Below are positions 1 through 6,553 of a stretch of 23,855 bases of DNA, one piece after another. Below the pieces are notes generated by a model. It did no database searches, had not been told where the DNA came from, and was given only the letters and a program-made list of their open reading frames with translations. The number at the start of each line of letters is the position of its first letter. Position 1 is the stretch's first letter. Made by a program: the position numbers and the translations under genes. Source of the stretch: an uncultured Oscillospiraceae bacterium (lineage in GTDB: Bacteria > Bacillota > Clostridia > Oscillospirales > Oscillospiraceae); assembly GCA_900758315.1 (NCBI GenBank), contig CAAERF010000469.1, positions 1-23,855 of the forward strand, written 5' to 3'.

Positions 1-446
1 CCCTTGGTGCGGATCATGGAAGCGCCCTCGGCGATCCGGCGCAGGGCCTCGCCCAAATCCCGGGCGCCGCAGACGAAGGGCACCTTGAACTGGGTCTTGT
101 CGATGTGGTAGATGTCGTCGGCGGGAGAGAGGACCTCGCTCTCGTCGATATAGTCGATCTCGATGGCCTCCAGCACCTGGGCCTCCACGAAGTGGCCGAT
201 ACGACACTTGGCCATGACCGGGATGGATACGGCTTCCTGAATGCCGCGGATCATCTTGGGGTCGCTCATCCGGGACACGCCGCCTGCCGCGCGGATGTCA
301 GCGGGGATGCGCTCCAGCGCCATGACCGCACAGGCGCCGGCGGCCTCGGCGATTTTGGCCTGCTCCGGAGTGGTGACGTCCATGATGACGCCGCCCTTGA
401 GCATCTGAGCCAGTTCCTTATTTAACTCATATCTGCTTTTTTCCAT
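1..446 (-). CDS. pdxS: Pyridoxal 5'-phosphate synthase lyase subunit PdxS (5' part, cut by window edge)
   Basis: First 148 codons of PdxS, the subunit of the DXP-independent PLP synthase that condenses ribose 5-phosphate, glyceraldehyde 3-phosphate and ammonia. The protein starts [20 protein letters not shown] and continues with the typical [19 protein letters not shown], the catalytic-strand segment [18 protein letters not shown], the VMAKCRIGH stretch and [14 protein letters not shown], ending near RTKG. The family is about 290 aa, so roughly half is missing to the left, where pdxT (the glutaminase partner) would normally follow. The ATG is at 446-444. Its only upstream purine stretch is a modest one (AGGAGT) at normal distance. 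The gene lies downstream of cysK in the same direction and supplies the cofactor used by CysK, MetY and PatB nearby. Identification is firm from sequence pattern. Confidence 0.96.
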   Translation of the reverse strand, partial: MEKSRYELNKELAQMLKGGVIMDVTTPEQAKIAEAAGACAVMALERIPADIRAAGGVSRMSDPKMIRGIQEAVSIPVMAKCRIGHFVEAQVLEAIEIDYIDESEVLSPADDIYHIDKTQFKVPFVCGARDLGEALRRIAEGASMIRTK

Positions 447-476
447 TTTCGTTACTCCTGTTATCTCTAAAATGCA

Positions 477-518
477 GCAGCGAGGCTGATATTCCTATTA
501 AAAATACAACCTCGCTGC
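477..518. repeat. 9-bp perfect inverted repeat in the pdxS promoter region
   Basis: GCAGCGAGG (477-485) and CCTCGCTGC (510-518) are exact inverted copies with centres 33 bp apart, about three helical turns. One arm sits in the promoter spacer and the other around the start of the transcript. It may be a regulator-binding site or an RNA stem. No T-run follows, so a terminator for cysK is less likely. Confidence 0.55.
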
Positions 519-530
519 ACTTACTGTCAA
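501..530 (-). promoter_or_regulatory. Candidate pdxS promoter
   Basis: Read on the minus strand: a perfect -35 TTGACA (530-525), an 18-bp spacer and a -10-like TATTTT (506-501), about 55 bp upstream of the pdxS ATG. Half of a 9-bp inverted repeat lies inside the spacer. The -10 match is moderate. Confidence 0.5.
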
Positions 531-550
531 TCGGTAAAAATCCCAATTTT

Positions 551-1483
551 TTAATCTTCAAACAGCGGAGTGGAGAGATAGCGGTCGCCGGTGTCGGGCA
601 GCAGGGCCACAATGGTCTTGCCCTTGTTCTCGGGACGCTTGGCCAGCTGGATGGCCGCCCACACTGCCGCGCCGGAGGAGATGCCCACCAGCACGCCCTC
701 GGACTTGCCGATCCGCTTGCCGGTGGCGAAGGCGTCCTCGTTCTCCACGGCGATGATCTCGTCATAGACCTTGGTGTCCAGCACGTCGGGCACGAAGCCG
801 GCGCCGATGCCCTGAATCTTGTGGGAACCGGCGGTGCCCTTGCTCAGGACGGGAGAGGTGGCGGGCTCTACGGCCACGACCTTCACGTTGGGATTCTGGC
901 TCTTCAGGTACTCGCCCACGCCGGTGACAGTGCCGCCGGTGCCGACGCCGGCCACGAAGATGTCCACCTTGCCGTCGGTGTCCTCCCAGATCTCAGGACC
1001 GGTGGTGGCCTTGTGGATGGCGGGGTTGGCGGGGTTGACGAACTGGCCGGGGATGAAGCTGTCCGGAATCTCCTTGGCCAGCTCATCGGCCTTGGCGATG
1101 GCGCCCTTCATGCCCTTGGCGCCCTCGGTCAGTACCAGCTCTGCGCCATAGGCCTTCATCAGCTGTCGGCGCTCCACGCTCATGGTCTCCGGCATGACGA
1201 TGATGATGCGATAGCCGCGGGCTGCCGCCACAGAGGCCAGGCCAATGCCGGTGTTGCCGGAGGTGGGCTCGATGATCACGGAGCCGGGCTTCAGCAGGCC
1301 CTTGGCCTCGGCGTCGTCGATCATGGCCTTGGCGATCCGGTCCTTGACCGAGCCGGCGGGGTTGAAGTATTCCAGCTTGCCGAGGATCTTGGCCTCCAGG
1401 GCCTCGGCCTGTTCCAGGTGAACCAGTTCCAGCAGGGGAGTCTTGCCAATCAGCTGATCTGCAGAAGTATAAATAGTGCTCAT
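551..1483 (-). CDS. cysK: Cysteine synthase A (O-acetylserine sulfhydrylase)
   Basis: 310-aa fold-type II PLP enzyme that makes L-cysteine from O-acetylserine and sulfide in the cytoplasm. Visible motifs: NPAGSVKDR with the PLP-binding Lys47, the substrate loop PTSGNTG (residues 73-79), the phosphate-binding GTGGTVTG (181-188), and SSGAA near residue 270 with [10 protein letters not shown] at the C-terminus. Length is normal for the family. The ATG at 1483 is chosen over an upstream in-frame start because GGAGG lies at the right distance before it and the product then begins [20 protein letters not shown], as in homologues. The gene has its own promoter at 1636-1664 and is divergent from an Rrf2-type regulator. 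pdxS follows in the same direction after about 100 bp. Confidence 0.97.
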   Translation of the reverse strand: MSTIYTSADQLIGKTPLLELVHLEQAEALEAKILGKLEYFNPAGSVKDRIAKAMIDDAEAKGLLKPGSVIIEPTSGNTGIGLASVAAARGYRIIIVMPETMSVERRQLMKAYGAELVLTEGAKGMKGAIAKADELAKEIPDSFIPGQFVNPANPAIHKATTGPEIWEDTDGKVDIFVAGVGTGGTVTGVGEYLKSQNPNVKVVAVEPATSPVLSKGTAGSHKIQGIGAGFVPDVLDTKVYDEIIAVENEDAFATGKRIGKSEGVLVGISSGAAVWAAIQLAKRPENKGKTIVALLPDTGDRYLSTPLFED

Positions 1484-1635
1484 GATGTTTCCTCCATATC
1501 TCAATCAATTATTATCATTCGTGATGGAAAAGGGTTCGCAATACAGGTTTGCAAAGGGGACGGTCAACAGGACCGACATCGGAATGAAGACAGGTTCATA
1601 TTCAATCAACCAACCTTTCGAGTAGGTATATGGGG

Positions 1636-1664
1636 ATTATAAGCCGTAATCCTCCGTTTGTCAA
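1636..1664 (-). promoter_or_regulatory. cysK promoter with overlapping inverted repeat
   Basis: Minus strand: TTGACA (1664-1659), 17-bp spacer, TATAAT (1641-1636), a consensus match. GGATTA-N7-TAATCC (1634-1652) overlaps the -10 and spacer. ACCTAC (minus strand, 1627-1622) lies at the expected transcript start. Both are candidate operators for the divergent Rrf2-type regulator. The leader to the ATG is about 145 nt and contains only a small CGGTC/GACCG stem (1561-1575). I recognise no riboswitch in it. Confidence 0.8.
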
Positions 1665-1690
1665 TAGCCCGGCGGCAATATTTTTATAAA

Positions 1691-1705
1691 ATTTCAAGTT
1701 GAAAT
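1691..1705. promoter_or_regulatory. 15-bp palindrome over the rrf2 -35 box (candidate operator)
   Basis: ATTTCAAGTTGAAAT is a perfect palindrome around a central G. Its right arm contains the -35 hexamer TTGAAA of the regulator promoter. A repressor bound here would block that promoter, so autoregulation is a reasonable inference. Confidence 0.5.
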
Positions 1706-1727
1706 CCCATAAACCTTGCGTTATAAT
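1699..1727 (+). promoter_or_regulatory. Promoter of the Rrf2-family regulator
   Basis: TTGAAA (1699-1704), exactly 17 bp, TATAAT (1722-1727), followed at once by AGGT and about 20 bp later by the ribosome site GAGGTGG. The geometry is near consensus. Confidence 0.8.
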
Positions 1728-1755
1728 AGGTAAAAGGAAAGCGAGGTGGTCTTTT

Positions 1756-2187
1756 TTGTTGATTTCAACCAAGGGGCGATATGCCCTGCGCGTTTTGATT
1801 GATATGGCGGAGCACCAGGCGGCGGGCTATGTGCCGCTGAAGGAGGTGGCCGCCCGGCACGAGATCTCGGAAAAATATCTGGAGAGCATCGTCAAAACCC
1901 TGGTGAAGGAGGGCATCCTCACCGGACTGCGTGGCAAGGGCGGCGGTTACCGTCTGCGCAAGGAGCCGGATCAGTACAAGGTCAGCAGCATTTTGAAGCT
2001 GACTGAGGGCTCCCTGTCGCCGGTGGCCTGTCTGGAAGAGAACGGCACGCCCTGCCCCAGAATGGCCAACTGCCGCACCCTGCCCATGTGGAAGGGACTG
2101 AACGACGCGATTCAAGCCTATCTGGAGGGCTTCACCATCGCGGATCTGATGCAGGTGGACCAGCCCGGAAACGACTACGTGATCTGA
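1756..2187 (+). CDS. Rrf2-family transcriptional regulator (IscR/CymR type) with Cys triad
   Basis: 143-aa winged-HTH repressor of the Rrf2 family. It starts MLISTKGRYALRVLIDMAEH, the family signature, with a TTG start at 1756 six bases after GAGGTGG. Longer in-frame starts lack a ribosome site and overlap the promoter. The HTH runs about residues 26-55 (VPLKEVAARHEISEKYLESIV), followed by the wing LRGKGGGYRL. Cys92, Cys100 and Cys106 occupy the place of the Fe-S ligands of IscR, so it may bind an iron-sulfur cluster; classical CymR instead works through CysK. Divergence from cysK and the sulfur genes around it make sulfur or cysteine control the best guess. The cys-linked role is inferred, not shown. 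Confidence 0.9.
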   Translation: MLISTKGRYALRVLIDMAEHQAAGYVPLKEVAARHEISEKYLESIVKTLVKEGILTGLRGKGGGYRLRKEPDQYKVSSILKLTEGSLSPVACLEENGTPCPRMANCRTLPMWKGLNDAIQAYLEGFTIADLMQVDQPGNDYVI

Positions 2188-2190
2188 AGC

Positions 2191-2229
2191 GCAGGCGGGA
2201 TCCCTCCCAAGTGGAGCGGTCCCGCCTGC
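2191..2229 (+). terminator. Candidate terminator hairpin after the Rrf2 gene
   Basis: GCAGGCGGGA (2191-2200) pairs with TCCCGCCTGC (2220-2229): ten perfect base pairs starting three bases after the stop codon. No T-run follows on the plus strand, so its efficiency as an intrinsic terminator is uncertain. Confidence 0.45.
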
Positions 2230-2250
2230 TTGATGCTGGGCTGCGGGCAG

Positions 2251-2295
2251 AAAAAGGTCCGCCAGCGCCGCTCCCGAAGGAGGGTGCTGACGGAC
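2251..2295 (-). terminator. Intrinsic terminator of the metY-hydrolase operon
   Basis: On the minus strand a 10-bp stem (arms 2295-2286 and 2266-2257, one G-T pair) with an inner CTCC/GGAG helix is followed by CTTTTT. It lies about 45 bp past the hydrolase stop codon. Confidence 0.75.
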
Positions 2296-2338
2296 AGCTG
2301 CAGCATGAGAAAATGCTGGGATCTGACAAGAGGATGAA

Positions 2339-3115
2339 TCAGAGGGTGAGCCAGGGACGCTGACGGCGGACCTCCGCCACGGTCTTCAGGGAGACATCGG
2401 TGACAATCAGCTCCTCTGTTCCGCCGGATTTTCGGAGCAGACTGCCGTCCGGACCGGCCAGCAGAGATTCTCCGGCAAAGGTGAGGGCGTCTTCCGGCCC
2501 CACCCGGTTGCACATAGCGACAAATACGGTGTTCTGGAACGCCTGCACCCGTACCTCCCACTCGAAAAGTTCCAGCGGTTCGCCCAGAATGTTGGCGGTG
2601 GGAATCAGGACCAGCTCGGCGCCCTGAAGCGCGCAGCTGCGGATGCCGTCCGGCAGGTGGCGGTCAAAGCAGATGACGATGCCCACCCGGCCGAAGGGGG
2701 TGTCGTAGACCCGAAAACCCTCCTCAGACGGGGTGTAGTAGTCCTGCTCGTAGAAACAGGGCGCCTGGGCGATGTGGACCATCTTGGAGATACCCAGAAC
2801 GGTGCCGGTGTCGTCGATCATCAGGGAGGCGTCATAGCGCTTCCCGTTCTGCTCCAGATACACGTTGGGACTGGCGAACAGGCGCAGCCTTTGACAGGCG
2901 TTTTGCAGGGCGCGCAGCTCTGGACCGGTCTCGGTGACCAGCCAGGCTGACGCATCCTGTTTTTCGTACTGGGGAAAGAAGGGGGACAGCTGTACCTCGG
3001 GGAAAAAGATCAGATCTGCCCCCGCTTCTTTTGCCCGCTCCATCCAGAGCAGGGACTTTTGCAGATTTTCTGAGAGGGACGGGTCCAGCTGCATCTGGGC
3101 CATGGCCAGCCGCAC
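2339..3115 (-). CDS. Carbon-nitrogen hydrolase (nitrilase superfamily)
   Basis: 258-aa amidase of the nitrilase superfamily. The catalytic triad is visible: Glu40 (LIFFPEVQLS), Lys111 (GISKMVHI) and Cys149 (VGIVICFDRHLPD). The N-carbamoylputrescine amidase/beta-ureidopropionase branch is the closest by pattern, but the substrate cannot be read from sequence. The GTG at 3115 lies one base after the metY stop. It is preferred because it gives the first beta strand VRLAMAQMQL, at which homologues begin. An ATG at 3103 is the alternative, and a more upstream start would run far into metY. Tight coupling to metY suggests a linked role, perhaps amide or amine salvage in sulfur amino-acid metabolism, but that is inference. 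Confidence 0.88.
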   Translation of the reverse strand: MRLAMAQMQLDPSLSENLQKSLLWMERAKEAGADLIFFPEVQLSPFFPQYEKQDASAWLVTETGPELRALQNACQRLRLFASPNVYLEQNGKRYDASLMIDDTGTVLGISKMVHIAQAPCFYEQDYYTPSEEGFRVYDTPFGRVGIVICFDRHLPDGIRSCALQGAELVLIPTANILGEPLELFEWEVRVQAFQNTVFVAMCNRVGPEDALTFAGESLLAGPDGSLLRKSGGTEELIVTDVSLKTVAEVRRQRPWLTL

Positions 3116-3116
3116 G

Positions 3117-4400
3117 TTACTTGACGGCGGCGAAGCCCTTTTCCAGATCGGCGATGATGTCATCGATGTGCTCGGTGCCGATGGACAGCCGGATGGTGTT
3201 GGGCTTGATGTTCTGGTCCAGCAGCTCTTCGGCGCTGAGCTGAGAGTGAGTGGTGGTGGCGGGATGGATGACCAGGCTCTTCACGTCGGCCACGTTGGCC
3301 AGCAGAGAGAAGATCTCCAGATTGTCGATGAACTTGTGGGCCTCTTCCTGACCGCCCTTGATCTCGAAGGTGAAGATGGACGCGCCGCCGTTGGGGAAGT
3401 ACTTCTCATACAGGGCGTGGTCCGGGTGATCGGGCAGAGAGGGATGGTTCACGTGCTCCACCTGGGGATGGTTTGCCAGGTACTCCACCACCTTCTTGGT
3501 GTTTTCCGCATGGCGGTCCAGGCGCAGCGAGAGGGTTTCCACGCCCTGGAGCAGCAGGAAAGCGTTGAAGGGGGAGAGGGTGGCACCGGTGTCCCGCAGG
3601 AGGATAGCACGGATGTAAGTGACGAAAGCGGCGGGGCCGGCGGCGTCCACGAAGGAGACACCGTGGTAGCTGGGATTGGCCTCTGCGATGGGTGCGTACT
3701 TACCGCTGGCCTTCCAGTCGAACTTGCCGGAGTCCACGATGATACCGCCCAGAGTGGTGCCATGACCGCCGATGAACTTGGTGGCCGAGTGGACCACGAT
3801 GTCCGCGCCGTGCTCGATGGGGCGGATCAGGTAGGGCGTGCCGAAGGTGTTGTCGATGACCAGCGGCAGACCGTGCTTGTGGGCGATGTCGGCGACGGCG
3901 TCGATGTCGGGGATGTCAGAGTTGGGGTTGCCCAGGGTCTCCAGATAGACGGCCTTGGTGTTGGGCTGGATAGCGGCCTCCACAGCGGCCAGATCGTGGG
4001 CGTCCACGAAGGTGGTGGAGATGCCGTACTGGGGCAGGGTGTGGGCCAGCAGGTTGTAGCTGCCGCCGTAGATGGTCTTCTGGGCCACGATGTGGTCACC
4101 GGCCTGGGCCAGCGCCTGAATGGTGTAGGTGATGGCCGCGGCGCCGGAGGCCAGGGCCAGAGCTGCCACGCCGCCCTCCAGAGCTGCCAGACGCTTTTCC
4201 AGCACGTCCTGGGTGGAGTTGGTCAGACGACCGTAGATGTTGCCGGGGTCGGCCAGGCCGAACCGGGCGGCAGCGTGGGCGGAGTTGTGGAAGACATAGG
4301 AAGTGGTCTGATAAATGGGAACGGCACGGGAATCGGTTGCGGGATCGGCCTGTTCCTGACCGACGTGAAGCTGCAGGGTTTCAAATTTATAGTTACTCAT
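3117..4400 (-). CDS. metY: O-acetylhomoserine sulfhydrylase (aminocarboxypropyltransferase)
   Basis: 427-aa enzyme of the Cys/Met-metabolism PLP family (fold type I) that forms homocysteine from O-acetylhomoserine and sulfide. Motifs: the N-terminal ETLQLHVGQE and PIYQTTSYVF, YGRLTNSTQD (residues 56-65), ALASGAAAI, ETLGNPNSDIPDI, VIDNTFGTPY and the PLP lysine in HSATKFIGGHG (Lys208). The insertions and length fit MetY rather than the roughly 380-aa MetB/MetC enzymes. The ATG at 4400 is the natural start. The ribosome site before it is weak (AGAGG), in contrast to the strong one of the upstream leader ORF. The gene has a promoter at 4697-4725 and a long structured leader with a terminator, and is followed directly by the hydrolase. 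Confidence 0.96.
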   Translation of the reverse strand: MSNYKFETLQLHVGQEQADPATDSRAVPIYQTTSYVFHNSAHAAARFGLADPGNIYGRLTNSTQDVLEKRLAALEGGVAALALASGAAAITYTIQALAQAGDHIVAQKTIYGGSYNLLAHTLPQYGISTTFVDAHDLAAVEAAIQPNTKAVYLETLGNPNSDIPDIDAVADIAHKHGLPLVIDNTFGTPYLIRPIEHGADIVVHSATKFIGGHGTTLGGIIVDSGKFDWKASGKYAPIAEANPSYHGVSFVDAAGPAAFVTYIRAILLRDTGATLSPFNAFLLLQGVETLSLRLDRHAENTKKVVEYLANHPQVEHVNHPSLPDHPDHALYEKYFPNGGASIFTFEIKGGQEEAHKFIDNLEIFSLLANVADVKSLVIHPATTTHSQLSAEELLDQNIKPNTIRLSIGTEHIDDIIADLEKGFAAVK

Positions 4401-4453
4401 CAGTAGAACCTCTTTTCTGTTTTTTCAGTTGGATGTTCGATTTCGTTCGGGCA

Positions 4454-4495
4454 GAAAAAAGCCCGGGATCGCTGGTACTGAAAACCCTCCCGGAC
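4454..4495 (-). terminator. Intrinsic terminator inside the metY leader (attenuator)
   Basis: On the minus strand GTCCGGGA (4495-4488) pairs with TCCCGGGC (4468-4461), eight pairs with one G-T, followed by TTTTTT (4460-4455). It lies between the promoter and metY, so read-through must be controlled. The 5' arm can instead pair with an upstream segment (4580-4572). Confidence 0.7.
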
Positions 4496-4580
4496 GGAAA
4501 ATAGCCTTGTTTCTTATACTGCTCCTGCGTCTGGAGCAGAGGGCGTGCCGAGGCGCCCGGCCATCGCGTCGGTCCGGGAG
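4487..4580 (-). promoter_or_regulatory. metY leader RNA: candidate antiterminator domain
   Basis: CTCCCGGAC (minus strand, 4580-4572) is a perfect complement of GTCCGGGAG (4495-4487), which is also the terminator's 5' arm, so the two stems exclude each other. Enclosed are two more hairpins: GGGCG/CGCCC (4541-4545 with 4554-4558) and a 7-bp stem CTGCTCC/GGAGCAG (4519-4525 with 4533-4539). CCGGG next to 4558 can also pair with the first CCCGG, giving a possible anti-antiterminator. The SAM-I core and the T-box sequence are absent. The layout fits a riboswitch or a translation-coupled attenuator. Confidence 0.6.
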
Positions 4581-4639
4581 TACCGCATTCGTCCAAAACG
4601 GAAGTTGCTTCTCAGCAGGTCAAAAAACTGAACACTCAC
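4514..4639 (-). CDS. Candidate leader peptide of metY (41 aa)
   Basis: A short ORF with a GTG start at 4639, nine bases after a consensus ribosome site AAAGGAGG, ending at TAA 4516-4514. The product begins MSVQFFDLLRSNFRFGRMRY and ends APDAGAV; it has six Arg, three Met including the start, and no Cys. The ORF covers the 5' antiterminator arm (about codons 20-23) and both internal hairpins, and stops just before the 3' arm. Ribosome movement would therefore decide which stem forms. It is the best-ribosome-bound ORF in the leader, better than metY itself. I do not recognise the peptide. A regulatory role is inferred from geometry only. Confidence 0.5.
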   Translation of the reverse strand: MSVQFFDLLRSNFRFGRMRYSRTDAMAGRLGTPSAPDAGAV

Positions 4640-4696
4640 CTCAGGTACCCTCCTTTCTTAAACCTACATAATTAGTTGGTTTGTTGGTTTACGGGT

Positions 4697-4725
4697 ATGA
4701 TAGCACTGAAATCCGATCTTGTCAA
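4697..4725 (-). promoter_or_regulatory. metY promoter
   Basis: Minus strand: TTGACA (4725-4720), 17-bp spacer, TATCAT (4702-4697). Downstream in the early leader are two copies of TTGGTTT on the plus strand (near 4675-4690) and AACCTACATA (4661-4670), a sequence also seen near patB. These may be regulator sites. Confidence 0.78.
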
Positions 4726-4809
4726 GGGGAAATGGAATATTTTTTTCTTTCCGGTCAGATTTGTCCTGTGGTCCGGAAGGGAAATCCTATTAACCTACCA
4801 TATTACTGA

Positions 4810-4838
4810 TTGACGATCGGGAAAGGGCACGCTATAAT
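4810..4838 (+). promoter_or_regulatory. patB promoter with adjacent AACCTACCATA site
   Basis: TTGACG (4810-4815), 17-bp spacer, TATAAT (4833-4838). AACCTACCATA (4792-4802) ends eight bases before the -35 and matches the metY-leader site AACCTACATA, so a shared regulator is likely. Confidence 0.78.
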
Positions 4839-4893
4839 AGAGCCAACCTCCGCCGGGCGCTGCCAAAGACGGCGGAGACAGAGGAGGAATCCG

Positions 4894-6084
4894 ATGAGAC
4901 AGTATGATTTTGATCAGGTGATTGAACGCCGGAACACCAACAGCTTAAAATATGACTTTGCGGTGGAGCATCACCGGCCGGCAGATGTGCTCCCATTGTG
5001 GGTGGCGGATATGGACTTCCGGGCGCCGGATCCGGTGCTGGAGGCCCTGCACCGGGCGGTGGACCACGGCATTTTCGGATACAGCGACGGAAAAGAGGAC
5101 TACTACCAGGCGGTCTCCGACTGGTTCCTCCGGCACTTCGGATGGCAGACCCAGCCGGACTGGCTGGTCAAAACGCCGGGCGTGGTGTTCGCCCTGGCCA
5201 TGGCGGTACGGACCCTGACCCGGCCCGGCGACGGAGTGCTGATTCAGCCGCCGGTCTACTACCCGTTTGCCAATGTGGTCCGCAACAACGAACGGGAACT
5301 GGTGGAGAACCCGTTGCGCTGTCAGGACGGCCGGTACACCGTGGACTTTGCGGACTTTGAGTGCAAAATCGTGAGCCGGAACGTCAAACTCTTCATCCTG
5401 TGCAGTCCTCATAATCCGGTGGGACGGGTGTGGAGCCGGGAGGAGCTGCGGCAGATGGGGGACATCTGCCGGAAACACGGTGTGTACGTGGTCTCGGACG
5501 AGATCCACTGTGACTTCGCCTTTCCCGAGCACCCCCACACCATCTTTCTGGACGCCAATCCCGAGCTGACCGACCGGACTATCATCTGTACCGCACCCAG
5601 CAAGACCTTTAACCTGGCGGGGTTGCAGGTGTCCAACATCTGGATTCCGGACCCGCAGATCCGCGCCGGTTTCCGCAAGGAGATGGACCGGAGCGGCTAC
5701 TCCCTGGTCAACCGCATGGGACTGGTGGCCTGTCAGGCTGCCTACACCGCCGGGGAGGAGTGGCTGGAGCAGTGCCGGAGCTACCTGCGGGGCAATCTGG
5801 ACTTTCTGCGGGCCTGTCTGGCGGAGCACATCCCACAGATCAGGCTGGTGGAGCCGGAGGGCACCTACTTCGCCTGGCTGGACTGCGCGGGACTGGACCT
5901 GTGCCGGCGGGACCTGAACGACCTGGTGATCAAGGGCGCCAACCTGTGGCTGGACGCGGGACATATCTTTGGCGGCGGTGCGGACCAGTTCCAGCGGATT
6001 GTGCTGGCCTGTCCCAGAGCCACTCTGCGGCAGGCGCTGGATCAGCTGGCGGCTGCCGTCCGGGACCTGGATTGTCACAAGTGA
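4894..6084 (+). CDS. patB: PatB/MalY-type cystathionine beta-lyase (C-S lyase, aminotransferase fold I/II)
   Basis: 396-aa PLP enzyme of the MalY/PatB group, which cleaves C-S bonds (cystathionine to homocysteine, pyruvate and ammonia; also cysteine S-conjugates). Signatures: RRNTNSLKYD at the N-terminus, PLWVADMDF (residues 34-42), PPVYYPF, SPHNPVGRVW (Asn174), SDEIHCDF (Asp202) and the PLP lysine in APSKTFNLAGLQ (Lys237). Length is typical for PatB. The ATG at 4894 follows a clear GAGGAGG six bases upstream; a longer reading frame to 4810 would start inside the promoter. It is transcribed alone from its own promoter, divergent from metY, and completes a local set for cysteine and homocysteine interconversion. 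Confidence 0.93.
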   Translation: MRQYDFDQVIERRNTNSLKYDFAVEHHRPADVLPLWVADMDFRAPDPVLEALHRAVDHGIFGYSDGKEDYYQAVSDWFLRHFGWQTQPDWLVKTPGVVFALAMAVRTLTRPGDGVLIQPPVYYPFANVVRNNERELVENPLRCQDGRYTVDFADFECKIVSRNVKLFILCSPHNPVGRVWSREELRQMGDICRKHGVYVVSDEIHCDFAFPEHPHTIFLDANPELTDRTIICTAPSKTFNLAGLQVSNIWIPDPQIRAGFRKEMDRSGYSLVNRMGLVACQAAYTAGEEWLEQCRSYLRGNLDFLRACLAEHIPQIRLVEPEGTYFAWLDCAGLDLCRRDLNDLVIKGANLWLDAGHIFGGGADQFQRIVLACPRATLRQALDQLAAAVRDLDCHK

Positions 6085-6094
6085 AAACGAGTCG

Positions 6095-6131
6095 AAAAAA
6101 AGAGCGCCTGCACGTGGGATGCAGGCGCTCT
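6095..6131 (-). terminator. Strong terminator between patB and copA
   Basis: AGAGCGCCTGCA (6101-6112) pairs with TGCAGGCGCTCT (6120-6131), a 12-bp perfect stem. On the minus strand it is followed by seven T (6101-6095), so it best serves transcripts coming from the copper operon. On the plus strand it may also stop patB, but without a good T-run. Confidence 0.8.
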
Positions 6132-6192
6132 GTGTCGGTTGTGGCCGGAGAAGAGGGGCCGGTGAATGGGCGTGAGCGCAGAAAGTTTGGGT

Positions 6193-6334
6193 CGAGCCTT
6201 TTCAAAGGCTCGTGGGGTCAAGGGGCAAAGCCCCTTGGCGCATTCCGCAGAATGCGAAACACCCATGTTTTAAAGCGCAGGAGGGTAGGTCAAACTCTGT
6301 TTGACCGCAGGGAACCCACGCCAGGGGTTCCCTG
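6193..6334. repeat. Array of five consecutive hairpins (intergenic repeat element)
   Basis: Five perfect stem-loops stand in tandem: CGAGCCTT/AAGGCTCG (6193-6212), CAAGGGGC/GCCCCTTG (6219-6237), CGCATTC/GAATGCG (6239-6256), GGTCAAAC/GTTTGACC (6288-6306) and CAGGGAACCC/GGGTTCCCTG (6308-6334). There is no ORF with a ribosome site here. The pattern resembles dispersed palindromic intergenic elements, but its copy number in the genome cannot be seen from one window. Confidence 0.6.
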
Positions 6335-6343
6335 TATCTGAGG

Positions 6344-6553
6344 TTACTGGATAGAAAGTACCTGGTAGTCCTGGGCCTCCACGGTCTCCTTCAGCTTGGC
6401 GTCCGCCACGTCGGCGGTCAGGGTCACGACGGCGGTACCGGCCTCATGGCTGGCCACAGCCTGCTGGACCTCCGGAAGGGCCTCCAGGGCCTTTTTCACG
6501 CGGGCCTCGCAGTGGCCGCACATCATACCTTCGATTTTCAACGTCTTTTCCAT
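6344..6553 (-). CDS. copZ: Possible internally initiated CopZ-like copper chaperone (last 69 codons of copA)
   Basis: In frame with copA, ATG at 6553 is preceded by AAAGGAG (6569-6563) with a nine-base spacing, as good a site as that of any gene here. The product would be a complete 69-aa HMA protein: MEKTLKIEGMMCGHCEARVK with the GMxCxxC copper site and the usual beta-alpha-beta length of CopZ. The linker before it (about residues 750-775 of CopA) is charged and low in structure. This looks like a former separate copZ joined to copA by loss of its stop codon, perhaps still made separately. Independent translation is inferred from the site, not proven. Confidence 0.5.
   Translation of the reverse strand: MEKTLKIEGMMCGHCEARVKKALEALPEVQQAVASHEAGTAVVTLTADVADAKLKETVEAQDYQVLSIQ

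Noticed and set aside
1484..1630. Cys T-box or riboswitch in the cysK leader
   Set aside because: The leader is long enough, but only one 5-bp hairpin is seen, with no terminator and no T-box sequence.
2934..4406. 490-aa open frame on the plus strand
   Set aside because: It lies opposite metY and the hydrolase, both with clear families. Its translation is repetitive Gly/Val/Asp text typical of antisense frames in GC-rich genes.
4393..4596. 67-aa frame MDECGTPGPTRW... overlapping the metY start
   Set aside because: No ribosome site. It overlaps the terminator and the better-supported leader ORF in another frame.
4401..4690. SAM-I riboswitch or T-box before metY
   Set aside because: Expected by function, but the GGAGGGA...GGCCC...GCAACC core of SAM-I and the GGGTGGNACCGCG sequence of T-boxes are absent. 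I report it only as an unassigned attenuator.
4945..6078. 377-aa open frame opposite patB
   Set aside because: The plus-strand frame has all PatB motifs, a promoter and a ribosome site; the opposite frame has none.
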